DNA from: Chimonanthus salicifolius
Lineage: Eukaryota > Streptophyta > Magnoliopsida > Laurales > Calycanthaceae
Length of the DNA stretch: 64,000 nt
NCBI GenBank assembly: GCA_013350335.1
Contig: CM023532.1
Span: 32,365,708 to 32,429,707 of the forward strand
Reading direction: 5' to 3'
Shown one piece after another: positions 37,438 to 51,100 of the stretch; within the stretch, counting starts at the first letter, position 1; each line of letters opens with the position of its first letter. The position numbers and the translations under genes are program-made. The notes beneath the pieces are model-generated. The model was not told the DNA's origin, searched no databases, and worked only from the letters and a program-made list of their open reading frames with translations.

Positions 37438-38558
37438 AAATGCTATATCTTCTAGAACTATTTCTTATTGTAATTTCACTCTATAATATTCTTTTATTTT
37501 TAAATTACTTACATGGGCGGATAAGTTAAGCCACCAGATTGTATTTTATCAGTGGGCAAGGAATACAAGGAGCTTTTTTCTAACCGGTTGTAACTAAACT
37601 AAAAGAAGAAGACAACCCACAACTTTAGGAATATAAATAACCCATGTTAGGTTAACCATCCAATATTAAAAACCTAGACAATGTGCTATCATAATCAACT
37701 GATGGAATATCTATTCAAAATCTTAAGACTTTCGTGTTAGCATATGTAAAGGGAAAAAGTGATTTCTTCACTATCCAAGTTTATTAGTTTAATCTGAAAA
37801 GGATAAGAAGGAATCCTAATTAGACGAATATCATTATCATCATCCGAAATAGATGAATATAAAGTATTATATTATGTATTAAACTCTAAATTATAATGAT
37901 TAATAGTTAATACCATTGCCAAAATCTACTGTTTCAACTTTCAACCATCCCTGTTCGACAGTAAAAGACTTGGGATGAAGGAAAAAAATCGACAAGTGAG
38001 ATGAATGGGATAAAGTTTTGATTATGATTAATATTTTTTAAATTGTTTCATGATTAGAAATCTTTTCTTAGAAAATTAAAAAAAAAATCCCAATAATTTC
38101 CCAATGCAAGAAAATGTTGAAAAAGAGTTTCACCAACATTTCAAATTCAACTAGAAATTACTGAATCTCTGCAACTCCCCAGCTCTTGGAAATGGACTGC
38201 CCAACTTTGAAAAATTACTAAATTAGCAGATTTCTTAAAGGGCAAGGAGGCAAAGTAGGCTCAAGCTCAACTCAGATCCTTCATAAATGGGGTGTGAGCT
38301 CACTTTTGAGCCCATTTAATTAAATGGAAGAACCTAGGCTCTTGAGAAAACCTGTCAGGTTTTTTGGCCATTTAAGTACATGTATATATTTATAATAAAT
38401 ATGCATATAATTACATGTATTAATTGTATTGACTAAAATCATAATATCGTCCTATATAATAAAACATCCTCAACTCAATTGAAATGTGAAATTGACCTGT
38501 AGAAGTGGGCTTGAGACTCACTTTGTACAAATCATTAAGTCTATAAATAGGCTTTAGA

Positions 38559-38711
38559 CAGGGCCGGCTCTGTCTTTAGACGAACTAGGCCGCCGCCTAG
38601 GACCCCCTACTATGACCAATGGACTCTAGGGCCCCCACTTGCACTGCTCTCAGGACCTAGGGCCCAGTAATATACTACGCTAGGGCTACTGAGATTTCAG
38701 GACTGGTACTG
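38559..38711. mobile_element. hAT-type MITE, 153 bp
   Basis: Ends CAGGGCCGGCTCTG and, from the other side, CAGTACCAGTCCTG form a degenerate inverted repeat. The flanks GCTTTAGA (38551-38558) and ACTCTAGA (38712-38719) match at 6 of 8 bases. The GCCGCCGCCTAGGACC-type interior is GC-rich compared with its surroundings. No coding capacity. Confidence 0.65.
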
Positions 38712-39574
38712 ACTCTAGAGCAGCATTTGGGCTTCTCAGTTATTCAAGCAGGTGAGCTTGAGCTTTTTGTCTAAGAAACCCCAAAGAATGCAAGAGTTAT
38801 TGGGTTTTGATATTACAAATGGGCTCAGACTTAGAAAATAATCCGGCCTGAACCCTACCTCTGAAGAGGCCTACACAAAGTGACATGGAAATTATCAGAT
38901 GAATTTGCTTTGGTGAATCAAAATCCTTGTTAAGATATAATTAGATTTATATTAAAATATATTTAGATTGTCTCTTCTCTACTTAGTCATTACTAAATAT
39001 AAGGACTCAGGATCTTTAGCCGAACGGGATGGTTAACGATATTCTATCTGCCGGAGAACTTGTTGGAGAGAAAAATTATTGAGGTACGAACAAGTCCCAC
39101 ATTGATAAAAGGGAGAATAGTACCTAAACCATCTCAAATGATTTTTTTTTTTTTCAATTTGTCATCTATTAAGATTACTTGTAAGTTGTCTCTAATATAA
39201 TCATTTATAACTCTATTTCTCATATTCAATCCACTCATCTAACGTAATATGTGCTTCTATGCTTGTCTGACTTTATTTATTTACCTTTTTTCTTTGTTGT
39301 TGTATAGTTTTAAGATATGGTATCTTCACTTATGAAGGAATCAAATTTCTAAATTTATAAGAGTTGTTAGTCACTATTATTATACGATTTATCTAAGATT
39401 AATATTTATAATTCAATTTGATATACTTTTTGTAAACTTATTTGCCTATCAATATAACTATCTATTTGATATGAAAAATGATTTGAAGTTATTGATCATC
39501 TTGATCAACGGTACATAATTACATCTATTAAAAAAGGATAGCATGGTCAGTTGACCCAATTTTTTTTATTATTA

Positions 39575-39830
39575 TCTTAATTCTCCCTTTTATATTGGTG
39601 GTTCTCACCACTTTGTAGTCATCTATTGGAATCATATAATTCTCCCTTTTATATTGGTGGTTCTTATAACTATTGTAGTCATCTATCAAGAATCCTGTAT
39701 ATTATTTGGATCCTTGTAGAAGTTCTAGAGTAGACAATATCATAGAATTGGCATGATATATGACAATTCTCCTTTTTATGTTTGTGGTTCTCACAACTTT
39801 TATAGTCATCTATCACGAGGCGGGATGAAA
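39575..39830. repeat. three related blocks of about 60 bp
   Basis: Blocks starting at about 39580, 39639 and 39766 share AATTCTCC, CTTTTTAT or CTTTTATATTG, GTGGTTCT and TAGTCATCTAT. The first two are adjacent with a period near 59 bp; the third is separated by unrelated sequence. Non-coding, origin unknown. Confidence 0.7.
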
Positions 39831-41724
39831 GAGTGATCGCTAATCTAACGAATCAATTCAAGAGTAAATGTATGCGTTAGCTCCTAAACGAACTTTTGTT
39901 CTGCAAGAAGTGCCGCGAGCAGAGCAAGAGAACAAAGTGAGTTGTTGTTAATACTAACCTAAGTATGTAACCTATTTATCATATAAATATTCACTTATAA
40001 AGTTAACTAAATCTAACTCAAATCACTTATCCATAACATTCACCTATTTATTAATAGAATTAACTCAGTTTATCTGAATCTAATACAACTCACTTATCCA
40101 TCTAGTCACGGTGTTGTAAAACCAAGCTTCATAAAGATGTGGCCCTCTATCGTCAAACAGGACCCAACATGGATCAATCCTCACTGAATGGTCAATCCAC
40201 ACAACCACAATCCCCATCCATAGAAAGAGAGATCGAGATCATAATCTCAAGGGTCAACTCAACTCCACTTTAGAAATGAGTTTAATTTTTTCTTAGGTTT
40301 AAATCAACCTATTAACCCAAATAATATTTTTAGGTGGATTTAGTTTTGCTAGTTTAATACAGACAACATTCTGATTTTTATATAAGAGTCTATTGTTTTT
40401 AACGATAAGTATCTTCACCTCATATTAAAAGTGAGACTACTCTTTCGAATATGTATAAACTTTTCAATCTACATATACCGATTAATCTATTTTGATGTGG
40501 TATAAAGATGAAAAAGTAAGGAATTCTCTTGTAATTACATATATAGTATTGATTTTTGTAGTAAAAACGTAGAACCTACGTAACCTTCTTTTTCCCTCCC
40601 TTATTAAAACCCTTTGTCCACGAGAGAGGAGTGAAAGTAGGGTTTTCAACTCAATTTCTCCACTCTCGTTTCTACCTTCTTTCTTATTTCTATTGATTCA
40701 AGTTATAAAATTTCTCTTTACCTTAATTAAAATAAACAATTTTAGAGTAATAACCTCTACTTGGATTGACAATTGTTATGAAAATAGAAACTTATCAATT
40801 TCTCCTACTTATTAGTAATGACATAAAAAAAAATATGTTTGAGAAAATTCCATATATTTTCATCTGAACTTTTTTATTTTTATTTTTTATGATCAAGGTG
40901 TACAAGTTTCTTATAGCACCTGATAATCCTCCAGCTTCCTCGTGTGGGTTTCTGACCACCACTCCAATTTCTTTGGGTTCTTGATCAATTTGAACTTTAT
41001 CATATATAAACGGTTTGATTAAATGAATTTGAAATGATCACTTGCACAATGGTGCGTGTGGTATTAACGATCCTCTCCCTATTTGTCCTCGCCCTCTCGC
41101 AGCCCACAAAATAGGACATTGGTTGTTTTATTAGAAAAGTTTTCCTTTGAATAGGTGGCTTTTCAAAAATCATCTTTAACCCACACTCATGTTAAGCGTT
41201 TCAAAATTTAATAATTTTAAATTATTTTTTAATTTTAAACTTTCGCCTTCGAAAACATGACTTGATTGATCTGATCAACATGGTTTTTTCATGGACCTAA
41301 TATTTAAATAATCAACTTTTCAACAACTCCATCATCACTACATGTCGATAGGTCCTTTGTCTAAATATGCAGTGATACATTTCACTCTAGTGTGCAATGA
41401 TCATTCTCTAAATAATAAATAAAAATTTAAAATATAAACTCTTTCTCGCATGAATTTAAATTCAATTTTTTTTAAATTAGTAAAAATTTCAAAGCAACTT
41501 TTTTCACATAAATTTATATCAAATTGTTACACTTGAGGTCAAATTATAATCTAAAAACTTAAGAGTTGAACTCGATTTGAGATTCTATTGAGTCAAAAAA
41601 CTTAACTGAATTTTGTAACTCAATTTGATAAAAAATGATAACTTACTTAATTCAAAATCTTCTCAGTAGAGTTAACTCACACCGATTTCTCCAAATTTCT
41701 AAATTAGAGCCAACTCCCAATTTT

Positions 41725-41845
41725 TATTATCATTAAATTATAGGTCAGACTGTCCAACAAATAGGAAGGGGGAGAGTGTAATTTTCTTTTATTATTATTA
41801 AATTATATGTCAGACTCTCCAACTAAGAGGAAGGGAAGAGAGAGA
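41725..41845. repeat. imperfect tandem duplication of about 65 bp
   Basis: Two adjacent copies share TATTAT, TTAAATTATA, GTCAGACT, GTCCAAC/CTCCAAC and GGAAGGG with GAGAG tracts. They lie about 330 to 440 bases upstream of the esterase start codon and could be part of its promoter. Confidence 0.65.
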
Positions 41846-42172
41846 GTGTTGTTTGAATTACGGGTGCTCCCGAGATGCACGGAAAAAGAAGCGCACACCA
41901 AACACAGAAAGGCTCTAAAAATGGCAAAGTGAGGCCTCGAGTCTTTCTCCCCATTCACGTCTGAACCGGGATGCTGCTGCTGTCCGTGAACGAATCGTAA
42001 TCGTAACGGATCGGATGACGTGACAGACTGCCAACTGCTGCACAGGGCATGGCTGTAACAATCACAAGATGACGAAAGTGATAACGTTCAGCGATACGAT
42101 ATCAACCTGATGCATCACGAAAGACGAGGATAGATAATCCCCACGTCGTCCCAACCTCCTGTTTTCTTACAT

Positions 42173-45100
42173 ATGGCGTCCGCTTCCGCTTCTATTTTCC
42201 ACGCCTCCTCATTCAACCTCCGTAACGGTGTTGGGTCTTCTCCCTCTCCTTTCTCCTCCTCCGACCGTCTCCGAAACTCCCTTTCTTCCAATTTCTGCTC
42301 CATATCAGGTTCCTGACACCACTCTCTCTCTGTGATTGTTAATTTTGATTGGCTCTTTAATTTCAATTATCCTAGAAGTTTTGTAAATTGTTAAATCTTT
42401 AATTAGCTTTCTACTTTCTGGGTTTATTGTATTTAGTTTAATAAGTAAGATAATTTTAGCTCACCAATATACTGTCCTTCGAGGTTGCATAGTAAACATT
42501 TACCAGTTATGGGTAGAGCTCGGATCCTCTGCTACATAAGTAGCAGAAATTCTTCTGTTCGGATTGACAGGTCATCACTTTTGCATTTAGAATTTAACAT
42601 TTCACACTCATTATTCAGCATTCACCATTCTTTATTTACTGATTGCTAAATGCATAATGAAAATTTCTGAATGCAAAATGATGATATGTCAGAATTTCAC
42701 CATTGTACTACAAAAGTATCTGCTGCTATGGCAACTGGAGTCTGACCTCTATGATCAAACTCTTGTTTGAGGAAAGTGCTGCTTGGGGGGATGTGAATGT
42801 CAAATGCTGAATTTGCATATTCAATTTGGTCAAGTCTTCACGATTCACACTTTCTGGGAGCCAAGCCTATTTATTGTCCATTTACCCCTGTTTTGGTGCT
42901 ATATCATGTTTGGCTCAGCAGAGTGCACCTCTACATACGTTTTGAAGTGTCAAAGACTACCCCTCTTCATAATTTACATACATTTTTTTCATAATTTTCA
43001 TACAGTTCTAGGGAACAGCATCAATGAACAACGTCTGTTTTATACTGTAATTGTTCATGCTGTGTACTATATTTTTTAATCCATAATTGAGTATTTGAGT
43101 GTTACCTCCTTTTGTTACCTGTGGAAGTCACTAACTCAAGTGTAAAGTGTCTATTGAAGGAAGACAATCCATCAAAATAATCCTTCCCACTGTCCTGTGC
43201 TTCCTAGCTACAAAACAAACTGGGTGTACCTGACTAATGTAAGGAAAATCCGATTGAAGTTGTTATGGAGTTCCAATTTGATTTGTTACAACAACCAAAT
43301 TCAACATAAAGTGTCCAAAGAGCATTGAACGCGCCACCCCACCGACCCACCCACCACCACACTATCTTTTAAGTAGGATTTTACCCAAGTCATCTTCATT
43401 TCTACATATACACTATATGGGTTTAATTTATCTATGAAACTCATTTTCTTTAGATGAAGTTAACATCAAATAAACAACAAACTAGAATAACACAGAAAAG
43501 ATTTTAGGCAAATAGTTCTACAATATTTGGAGAGTAAATCTAGGGGAGTTGAGAATAGGGAGGATGAGTTAGTTGAAATTGAAAATAGCAGTGCCACACA
43601 GATAGGTTTCAACACTTGGGGTACAATTCAGGAAAAGAAATGAAAGTTTTGATTCACATGGATATTGCAACATTTTTTTTTTTTTTTATCATATTTCGTT
43701 TGAAAAGTTCACTGTTGCTGTCTATGATCATATTTTTCGAGTACATTCTACATATTTTATGGACTGTACTGCTATGAAATTATCCATTGAGCTGGCTATT
43801 GGCTACTTATGACATTTTTGTTGAGCAGATTAACCTAAACTTTGCAGGTCCAAGCACTTTTTGGAAAAATATGAGCTTTAAAGCTCAAGCAACGAGTAGC
43901 ACTGACGGAAAGGTTGCAGCACCTCAGCAGCATTTCAAAGACAAAACATGAACCTGATCACCTCCTTGTCCTTGTTCATGGCATCTTGGCAAGGTAAAAT
44001 GTTCCCATTTTAGGATGATGGGCTAGTCTAATCTGTGCAAGCTAAGCACACTTCTAAATTTTCATCACTCTATCAAAGTATCTCTCTATCAATCCATCTA
44101 TCTACTTATCTGTCTTTATTTCTCTCTGTTAATGGTTTCTATATCACAGTTTCACTTGATAGGTGTTTTTTATTTGTAGATTTTGTTCAATGAAGTTTGT
44201 GATGAAAGATTTTCATTTGAAGGTTTCTATCCTTCTTCATGCTCAGCTTGACTTTGACCTTCTTGTGGATGCTCTGAGGCAGTCAGTGGAGAGTCGAGCA
44301 CCTGTGCACGTGGGTGCAAGGGATTAATTACCCTGCACTCCACCATTTGGGGTCCACTTTTTTCCATGATGGGTCCATTAGAAAGTTTTATGCTTGGACA
44401 TGTGACCCAACAAAAATAACCTTGATTGGATCAAGTCATGCTTTTAAAGCTCATAAGTTTAGGGATTAAAAAATATTTAAGGTGATCAAAATTTGAAGAG
44501 CTCAAAAAAAGCATGGCTTGTTTGATCCAGTCGATATGGTTTTTGGTGGGCTCCATTAAGCATAGACCTTTCAAAGAGGCCCATCATCATAGCTAAAAGC
44601 AGGCCCTACATAGTGTGCACAAATAATAGCTTGCATTAGTGTGTGCGGGTGAATATTGCATGAGTATAGTACATCATCTCTGCCTTGCACAGTAATAACC
44701 GAGGAACATAAATTACTCATTTCTTTGAGGAATAAAGGCCTCATGACATGAAAATAAAAGCTCCATGCCAGTTTTTAGTCAGCTATAGAGTTAAAATGCA
44801 TATCAATCACAGAGAACAAAAATGTTTTTTTTTTCCCCTGAAATGGTTACTATATTAAAAGAAATGGAGGCACCAAGGTGCAAATACAAAAGAAGCACTA
44901 AATAAAGCAAAAAATCAACAACCTTGGCACCCCAATACACTCTCGAATAGCCCAAAAACTGGAAACATCAGTAATGCATATATTTATGTAAGATCAGCGC
45001 ATTCTTTCCAGGCTTGTAAGATTTCGGTTCATAGAAATATTCTTGAATTCCTTGAGAGAAGAAGCTCATGAGGCGCACGAAGAAGGTATAACCCATGGAA

Positions 45101-48100
45101 TTCCAAACAGTAGAAAAGAAGGGACAACGACTAAGGAGGTGATTCGTCTCTTCCGAAGCTTGAAGGCAAAAGGGCAAGCATTGGCCATGATTATTCATTT
45201 TCTATGCAAGTTGTCATGAGTAAGGATTTTCCCCAAACCAACAGTCCAGAGGAAGCTAATGGCTCGAGGTGGAGCTTTGGAGGTCTAAATATCCGGGTTA
45301 ACAATAGTAAGGGGGTCGTATGATTACTCCAAGTGTAAAAAGACTTGACAAAGAAACATCCAGCAGGGTTAGGCCACCACACTAGGCAGTCATCATTAGA
45401 GACTCAGATCAGATAGGAACTAATGATCTGGAGGAAGTCCGAAAACTCATCTGTTTCTAAATCTGAAATGTTACGTAGAAGGAAGAGATCCCAAACAACT
45501 TGATCACCTGCATATAGAGTAGAAATCTGAAATGACCTTTGACGGCAGCTGAGAGAGGTAGTATAGTGATGGAAACCATGAAGCCAAAATGGAACTGTCA
45601 CACCAAGATTCTGTCCAAAACTTAATTCTGTCTCCACCCCCAGCTTTAAACCTGATTCCTTCTTTAAATGAGGCTTAACTCAAAAAAGAACGGAAACAAA
45701 AATTCCAAAAAGAAACTAAAATATCCTTCATGACTTGTAAGCATCTATAGTTTACGTAAAGATATCCAAGAAAGGAGTTTGGGTATTTTTGGTATTTGCT
45801 CAAGTGGTTTAGGTGTAAAGCTTTAAAAGAAAATCCTATGAATTGCTATTTTACTTTTAAAGTAAATACGATGGAACTTGCCCATATGTTGTCAAGAAAT
45901 ATTTTTTTTGGATTCATCCTTTACTTCTTTTGCCAAATGCTAATACATAAAATGTCGAGTATACTTTTTAGTTTGGTTCTCCTGAAATGCTTTCTTTTAA
46001 CTCAAATGGCATTTTAGGCTTTTGTTTGTCATTCAATGGATTTTCCCCTAGTGTTGTGCTTTTTGATTTTTTTTTTCTTTCTGATATTTAATGAAAATGC
46101 AGAAAAATTATTAGATCTCATTTTGGTTTGGTCATTCATTTTGTCATAGTTAATGGTGCTGAATTAGTTTAACCAAGGTTACCCATGGGAACAAGATTCA
46201 GTACTTAACCCTGACATGATGCATAAAATTGTGATGTCCATCATGCTTCCATTTTGTGATTTTTTGTTTCTAATACTTACTCAATTTATTAGTCTATTGA
46301 TTGATGCAGCCCAAGTGATTGGACATATTTTGAAGCAGAGTTGAAAAGCCGACTTGGAAGCAACTTCTTAATCTATGGTATGGCTGCATGAAATATCTCC
46401 TCTGCCTTCCTGTTCTTGCAAGCAACTTTTTTGCTCCTGTTTACTCTAAATTATTTCGTGGCTGTACTAGATGTGTTTGTTCTTATGAATAGTTGTATTT
46501 GATATATTCAATGGTGTCCTGCTCTGAAGCTACCGTACACTTCTGTGTTCCCTCGTTCACTACCTGATCCATAGTTCTTCTATCCAGACACGAGATGTAT
46601 TGAACTTGCTAAAAACTTCTTATATGTCAACATCCTATAACTGATCCACATATGGTTGGTTACCATATTTGTGGCAATTTTCCAGAAAAGAGGCTACTGT
46701 TTGGCCAGCTATAGAATTCCAATCTCTGAAGTTTTGGGACATCCCTCATTCTCTTTGGGACCCATGACATCAACAATGTGAATTGCAGTAGCATGGTTCC
46801 CTCATGAAAGGAACATGGTGCAAAAAATTGTATATTTTGTATAGAGCATGACACTATATTTGTCCTCTTTAAATTAGAATTGTACTGAAGTTCCCTTTTT
46901 AATGTACTGTCAAGAATTTTTTTTTCTTTCAATAATATGGGAGACCTGAAACATGTCACTCTAATACAGCAAGTTCATCCAATACATATACTAAAACCTT
47001 CACTGGAATTGATGGAGCTGGGAGGCGACTGGCAAATGAAGTAAGTTTCTCTCTCTCTCTAACGTTGAAAATCTCATTGGTTGTCCAGTGCTCCTTGTTT
47101 TTTGAGTAGATTTGCGATATTAATTCAGAAAGTATTAATTATATGATAAAGTCATATTCTATTTTTTTTATCTTTGGAATAGGTTATGCAAGTGGTCCAA
47201 AAGACAGAAAGCTTGAAAAGAATTTCTTTCTTAGCTCATTCTCTTGGTGGTTTGTTTGCAAGATATGCAATTGCAGTTCTTTATTCTTCAAATTCCTTGA
47301 GTTCTGGTCAGCCTGATCTTTCCAGTCACAGAATTGGAAGGACAGAAAAATCTGTAAGCTCTTCAAAATTAGATGCTATTGCTGGACTGGAGCCTATCAA
47401 TTTTATTACCTTGGCAACTCCACACCTTGGGGTGCGAGGAAGAAAGCAGGTGTGCTTCTGACGGGTATATTACCGCTTTTTCCCTTTGTATAAATTGTAC
47501 TGCCAATTTTATAGTTTAATCACAGATTAACAGCATTTCATCTTCATTAGTTAGTTTCGTGTTCTGATATACATTCGTCCGTTAGTTTCATGTCCTGATA
47601 TTTCATCCTTTACTGTTGCTTATGGCACTTTGGATGCTCACTACAATTACTTTTCAAGCAATGCTTCTATCTCAATTAGCAGTTAATATTGTGAAGGAAC
47701 TCTATTGCATTGCCTTTTTTTGTTTTTTGAGCAGTTAAAAGATTAATGTCATAAAAAGAGAAATATACAAGAGAAGAGAATACAAAGAAAGGGCCTAAGA
47801 GATATAGACCACAAACAAGAGATAAAAACAAAAGAACAACCCAAAGACCCAAAAGCCCACCAAGTCCTAAAAAACAATACAAGTACAAAGGTCATCTAAA
47901 GCTATCCATCTGATAAATGACAAATGCCCTGAATAGCTCCATCAATTACATTTTTTGCAAAAAAGTCTGCAACACTATTGGCCGAGCGACTAATGTGTGA
48001 GAAAGATACCTCTAAGCCCAAGGGACAAAACCTTAATCTCCCTCGCCAAAGTAGTAAGCCTCCATGGAGGACACTTCTCTCCGCTAGCCTATTTAATAGC

Positions 48101-51100
48101 ACTGGAGGAATCACTCTCTACAAGTAATTTAACACCTTCTAATACAGTCCCTAAACATTGCCTTTTTGACTTGCATATTTTAGTTTTATGTGGTTTACTT
48201 TCTTCCTTTTTGGTCAATTACAATTTTCATGAATAGTAACTGTTTTCCCAAATTTAGAAGGAATATCTTTTGAAATGAAGAATTCATATCAGAATATTCC
48301 ATGCATGGTTTGTAAAAAATGATAATATTGGCCTCATAAAATGGTAAGACAAAATTCAATTTAATTGTTGTACTTTCACAGGTCTCATTCAACTGAATGT
48401 AGTTCTGTTTGTATTGTCTTTCAGCTTCCATTTCTCTTGGGAGTCCCCATCCTGGAAAAAATTGCTGCCCCAATGGCTCCCTTTTTTATTGGCCGAACCG
48501 GTCGTCAGCTTTTCCTTACAGATGGTAAACCCAGCAGACCACCACTTCTCCTAAGAATGGCGTCTGACTGTGAAGATGGGAAGTTTATGTAAGTTGGTTT
48601 TAAATCTGTTCAACATTGGAGGTATTTGTGTGTGTTTGAAAACAGTTAAAGAGTTCCTTTTGCATATTACTTTGTCTTGCAGATCTGCTGTTGGAGCATT
48701 TAGATGTCGGATTCTTTATGCAAATGTCTCTTATGACCGTATCCCCTGCCTTTTTGTCCATCAGGCTTAGAGTTCTGTCAAGTTACTGGTTTGAACTGTC
48801 TGATAGCATAACTGAAAATTTCATCCACTCTCTAAAAATCAAACAGATTGATGATCCTAATGATCCAACCATTACCTATTTCAGTAATAGCCATCCACTT
48901 GCTGGGCCCCAAGCAGATGGATAGAATGGTTGAATGATAGTGATCCTTGAGAGTCGTGGACAATTCCAAGGTGAGTCCTGTTGGATAAATGGTTCCAACT
49001 TGATAGATGAGAACATTTTTGGATGCTACAATTTTCATGGAGAAGGAAATCAATCTCAGCAGAGGGAATTATTCCTGTGCTTTGGTTTGCCACCTTTTCC
49101 ATTAAAAACCATTTTCTGATCTCTTCTCTCTCTTAAAAAAAAACATTTTCTAATGCAAAAAACACTTTTGCCTTCTTTCTGAAAGATAACAGACAATTTT
49201 ATTAGACTAAAATAAGAATTACAAAGACTTCAGCGAGAAATTGGACAGAAGTCAACATGTGACAATGCAAAAAGATTTTCTGTGGCTTGTGCAGAAAGCA
49301 GAATTGGATGGTAGGGGTTGGAAACTTCTTTGTCTTATGGTTATATCCCCAGACCCCACACCTCTTCCTCCTCTCTAAAGAAAGGAAAAAAGTAATAATA
49401 AAAATTAAAAAACCCAAAAGAAAAAAGACAAAATTGCAAAACAGCAGCAGGAAGCCAAAGGGGGAGTCAGGTTCTCTGATCTGGATGCTTGGGCTATATT
49501 TTCATAAAAATGATCTGTCCATGAATATCTGTTGCTCACAAATTGATCATTCCAAAATGGAAGGTAGCTGGTAATGAAAATGTGGCTGGGCCAGGTAGTT
49601 TGTAGAGATGGGTGTGAAAGATGGAGTGCATATATTCATTCTTGAAATCTTTAATAGATATTATTTGAGCAAATAGTCCATTTACAGGGAAAATACTATT
49701 TGATAAAAATCTGATGTTTTCTTTTTATAATGATCCAGAGCACAAAATGATGAAAGTTGACTCATTTTCTGCAGAAGATGATATTGTAAAATGGTTGCAC
49801 CAAAATGTTTCCTAAGCCTTTTTGTGATATCTTTTTTTTTGGATAATATGGGTATCCCCACCCATCATTGAAGGTGAGACTCGAAACCTCTAGTCTTTTC
49901 TTAAAAGCTCCAACCAACCTAGCTACCCAAATGGGTTATCTTTGAAAGAAGAAAAAGTTTGATGTGATACTGGATTGTTCATTGCTGTGGGGTACTTTTT
50001 ATATGTTTAGACCTTATCAAATAGATGTATTTAGCACTTGTGCACGGGCTTACCCTAAGCACTTTGTGCACACTCCTATATGGGGCTCACTTCATCCCAT
50101 ATAATGGTTTTATTAGAAAGGTCTATGCTTAAATATGGGGCTCATGAAGATTATATCAATGAAACTAGTTTTTAACTCCCTTCAAATTCCTTTTTTTTCC
50201 CCCTTTTTAATCCCTATACTTGTGTTTCCTTTAAAACATGTCTTCTTGTTCGTATCAAGGAATTTTTGGTTGGCTCATGTTCAAGCGTAGACTTTTTCCA
50301 ACAGACTCATGTCCATAGTCATTGATGGGCTCCACATGGGGGTACACACCATGTTACCTAGTATCCAAGTGCGTGGAGGAATGTCTTATTACTACCACTA
50401 CTACTATTATTTTATTTAGTTAGGATCATCCAATCAATGTGATTTTAATAAAATCTCCCTTCAAGAGTAGCTTTGACTTGATAAGGGGCCATACACTCTT
50501 GTGTACTGTAATGTGGGGTGCAAAAGTTTTGCATAGAAGCACTTGCACACACACTATTTGGCAGGTTTTTTTCCAAATTAAATCAGACACAGTCTTTTCC
50601 CCTTCCAAAAGCAGTTTTCTTGAGCATATTTCAGATATGGTTGGTTGGCGAACATCCTCTATAAGGAGAGAAACAGAACTTGTTAAGGTGATTTTTTTAG
50701 AACTGTGTTACGGTGATTTTATTCAGATTATATCATTAAACTGCACTATTATCTGATTTTGCACCAAACTTTCAGTTATTGGTTCTCTAGTCTAACTGTA
50801 CAACCATTACAAGTACCTTATTCCATGGAACAACTATGTGGCTCTTGGTTCTTATCTGTGTGGCTAGATGTACTTAGAAATCTGGATTCTAGAGGACTGC
50901 TTACAATATAATTCTCGTATACAATACCTGCTAGAGCATTGAGGGTAGTCATGCAAATGATCCAATTTCCTGTTCGGAAATTCAGACAAATATTTATCTA
51001 GAACTTGTAAGTTCTTTCATATGTGACAGGAATCTATTTAAAATTCAATTTGTTGTCAGCCAGTTCTGGCATTCCTGTTTCCTGATTTTTTTGACAGGTG

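Larger units (their letters stand above)
36670..42172. other. intergenic region between the Dof gene and the esterase gene
   Basis: It starts with the Dof 3' flank, then a three-LTR TRIM (36880-37437), a hAT MITE (38559-38711), a set of three related blocks (39575-39830) and a 65-bp duplication (about 41725-41845). A stretch at 39049-39120 contains AAGTCCCACATTG next to TGTTGGAG and may be a further decayed LTR. 41850-42172 becomes GC-richer and is the likely promoter and leader of the esterase gene, without an obvious TATA box. No gene was recognised between. Confidence 0.55.

Noticed and set aside
39049..39120. TGTTGGAG with AAGTCCCACATTG resembling the TRIM LTR
   Set aside because: Spacing and the rest of the LTR do not match and no primer site follows; at best a decayed relative.
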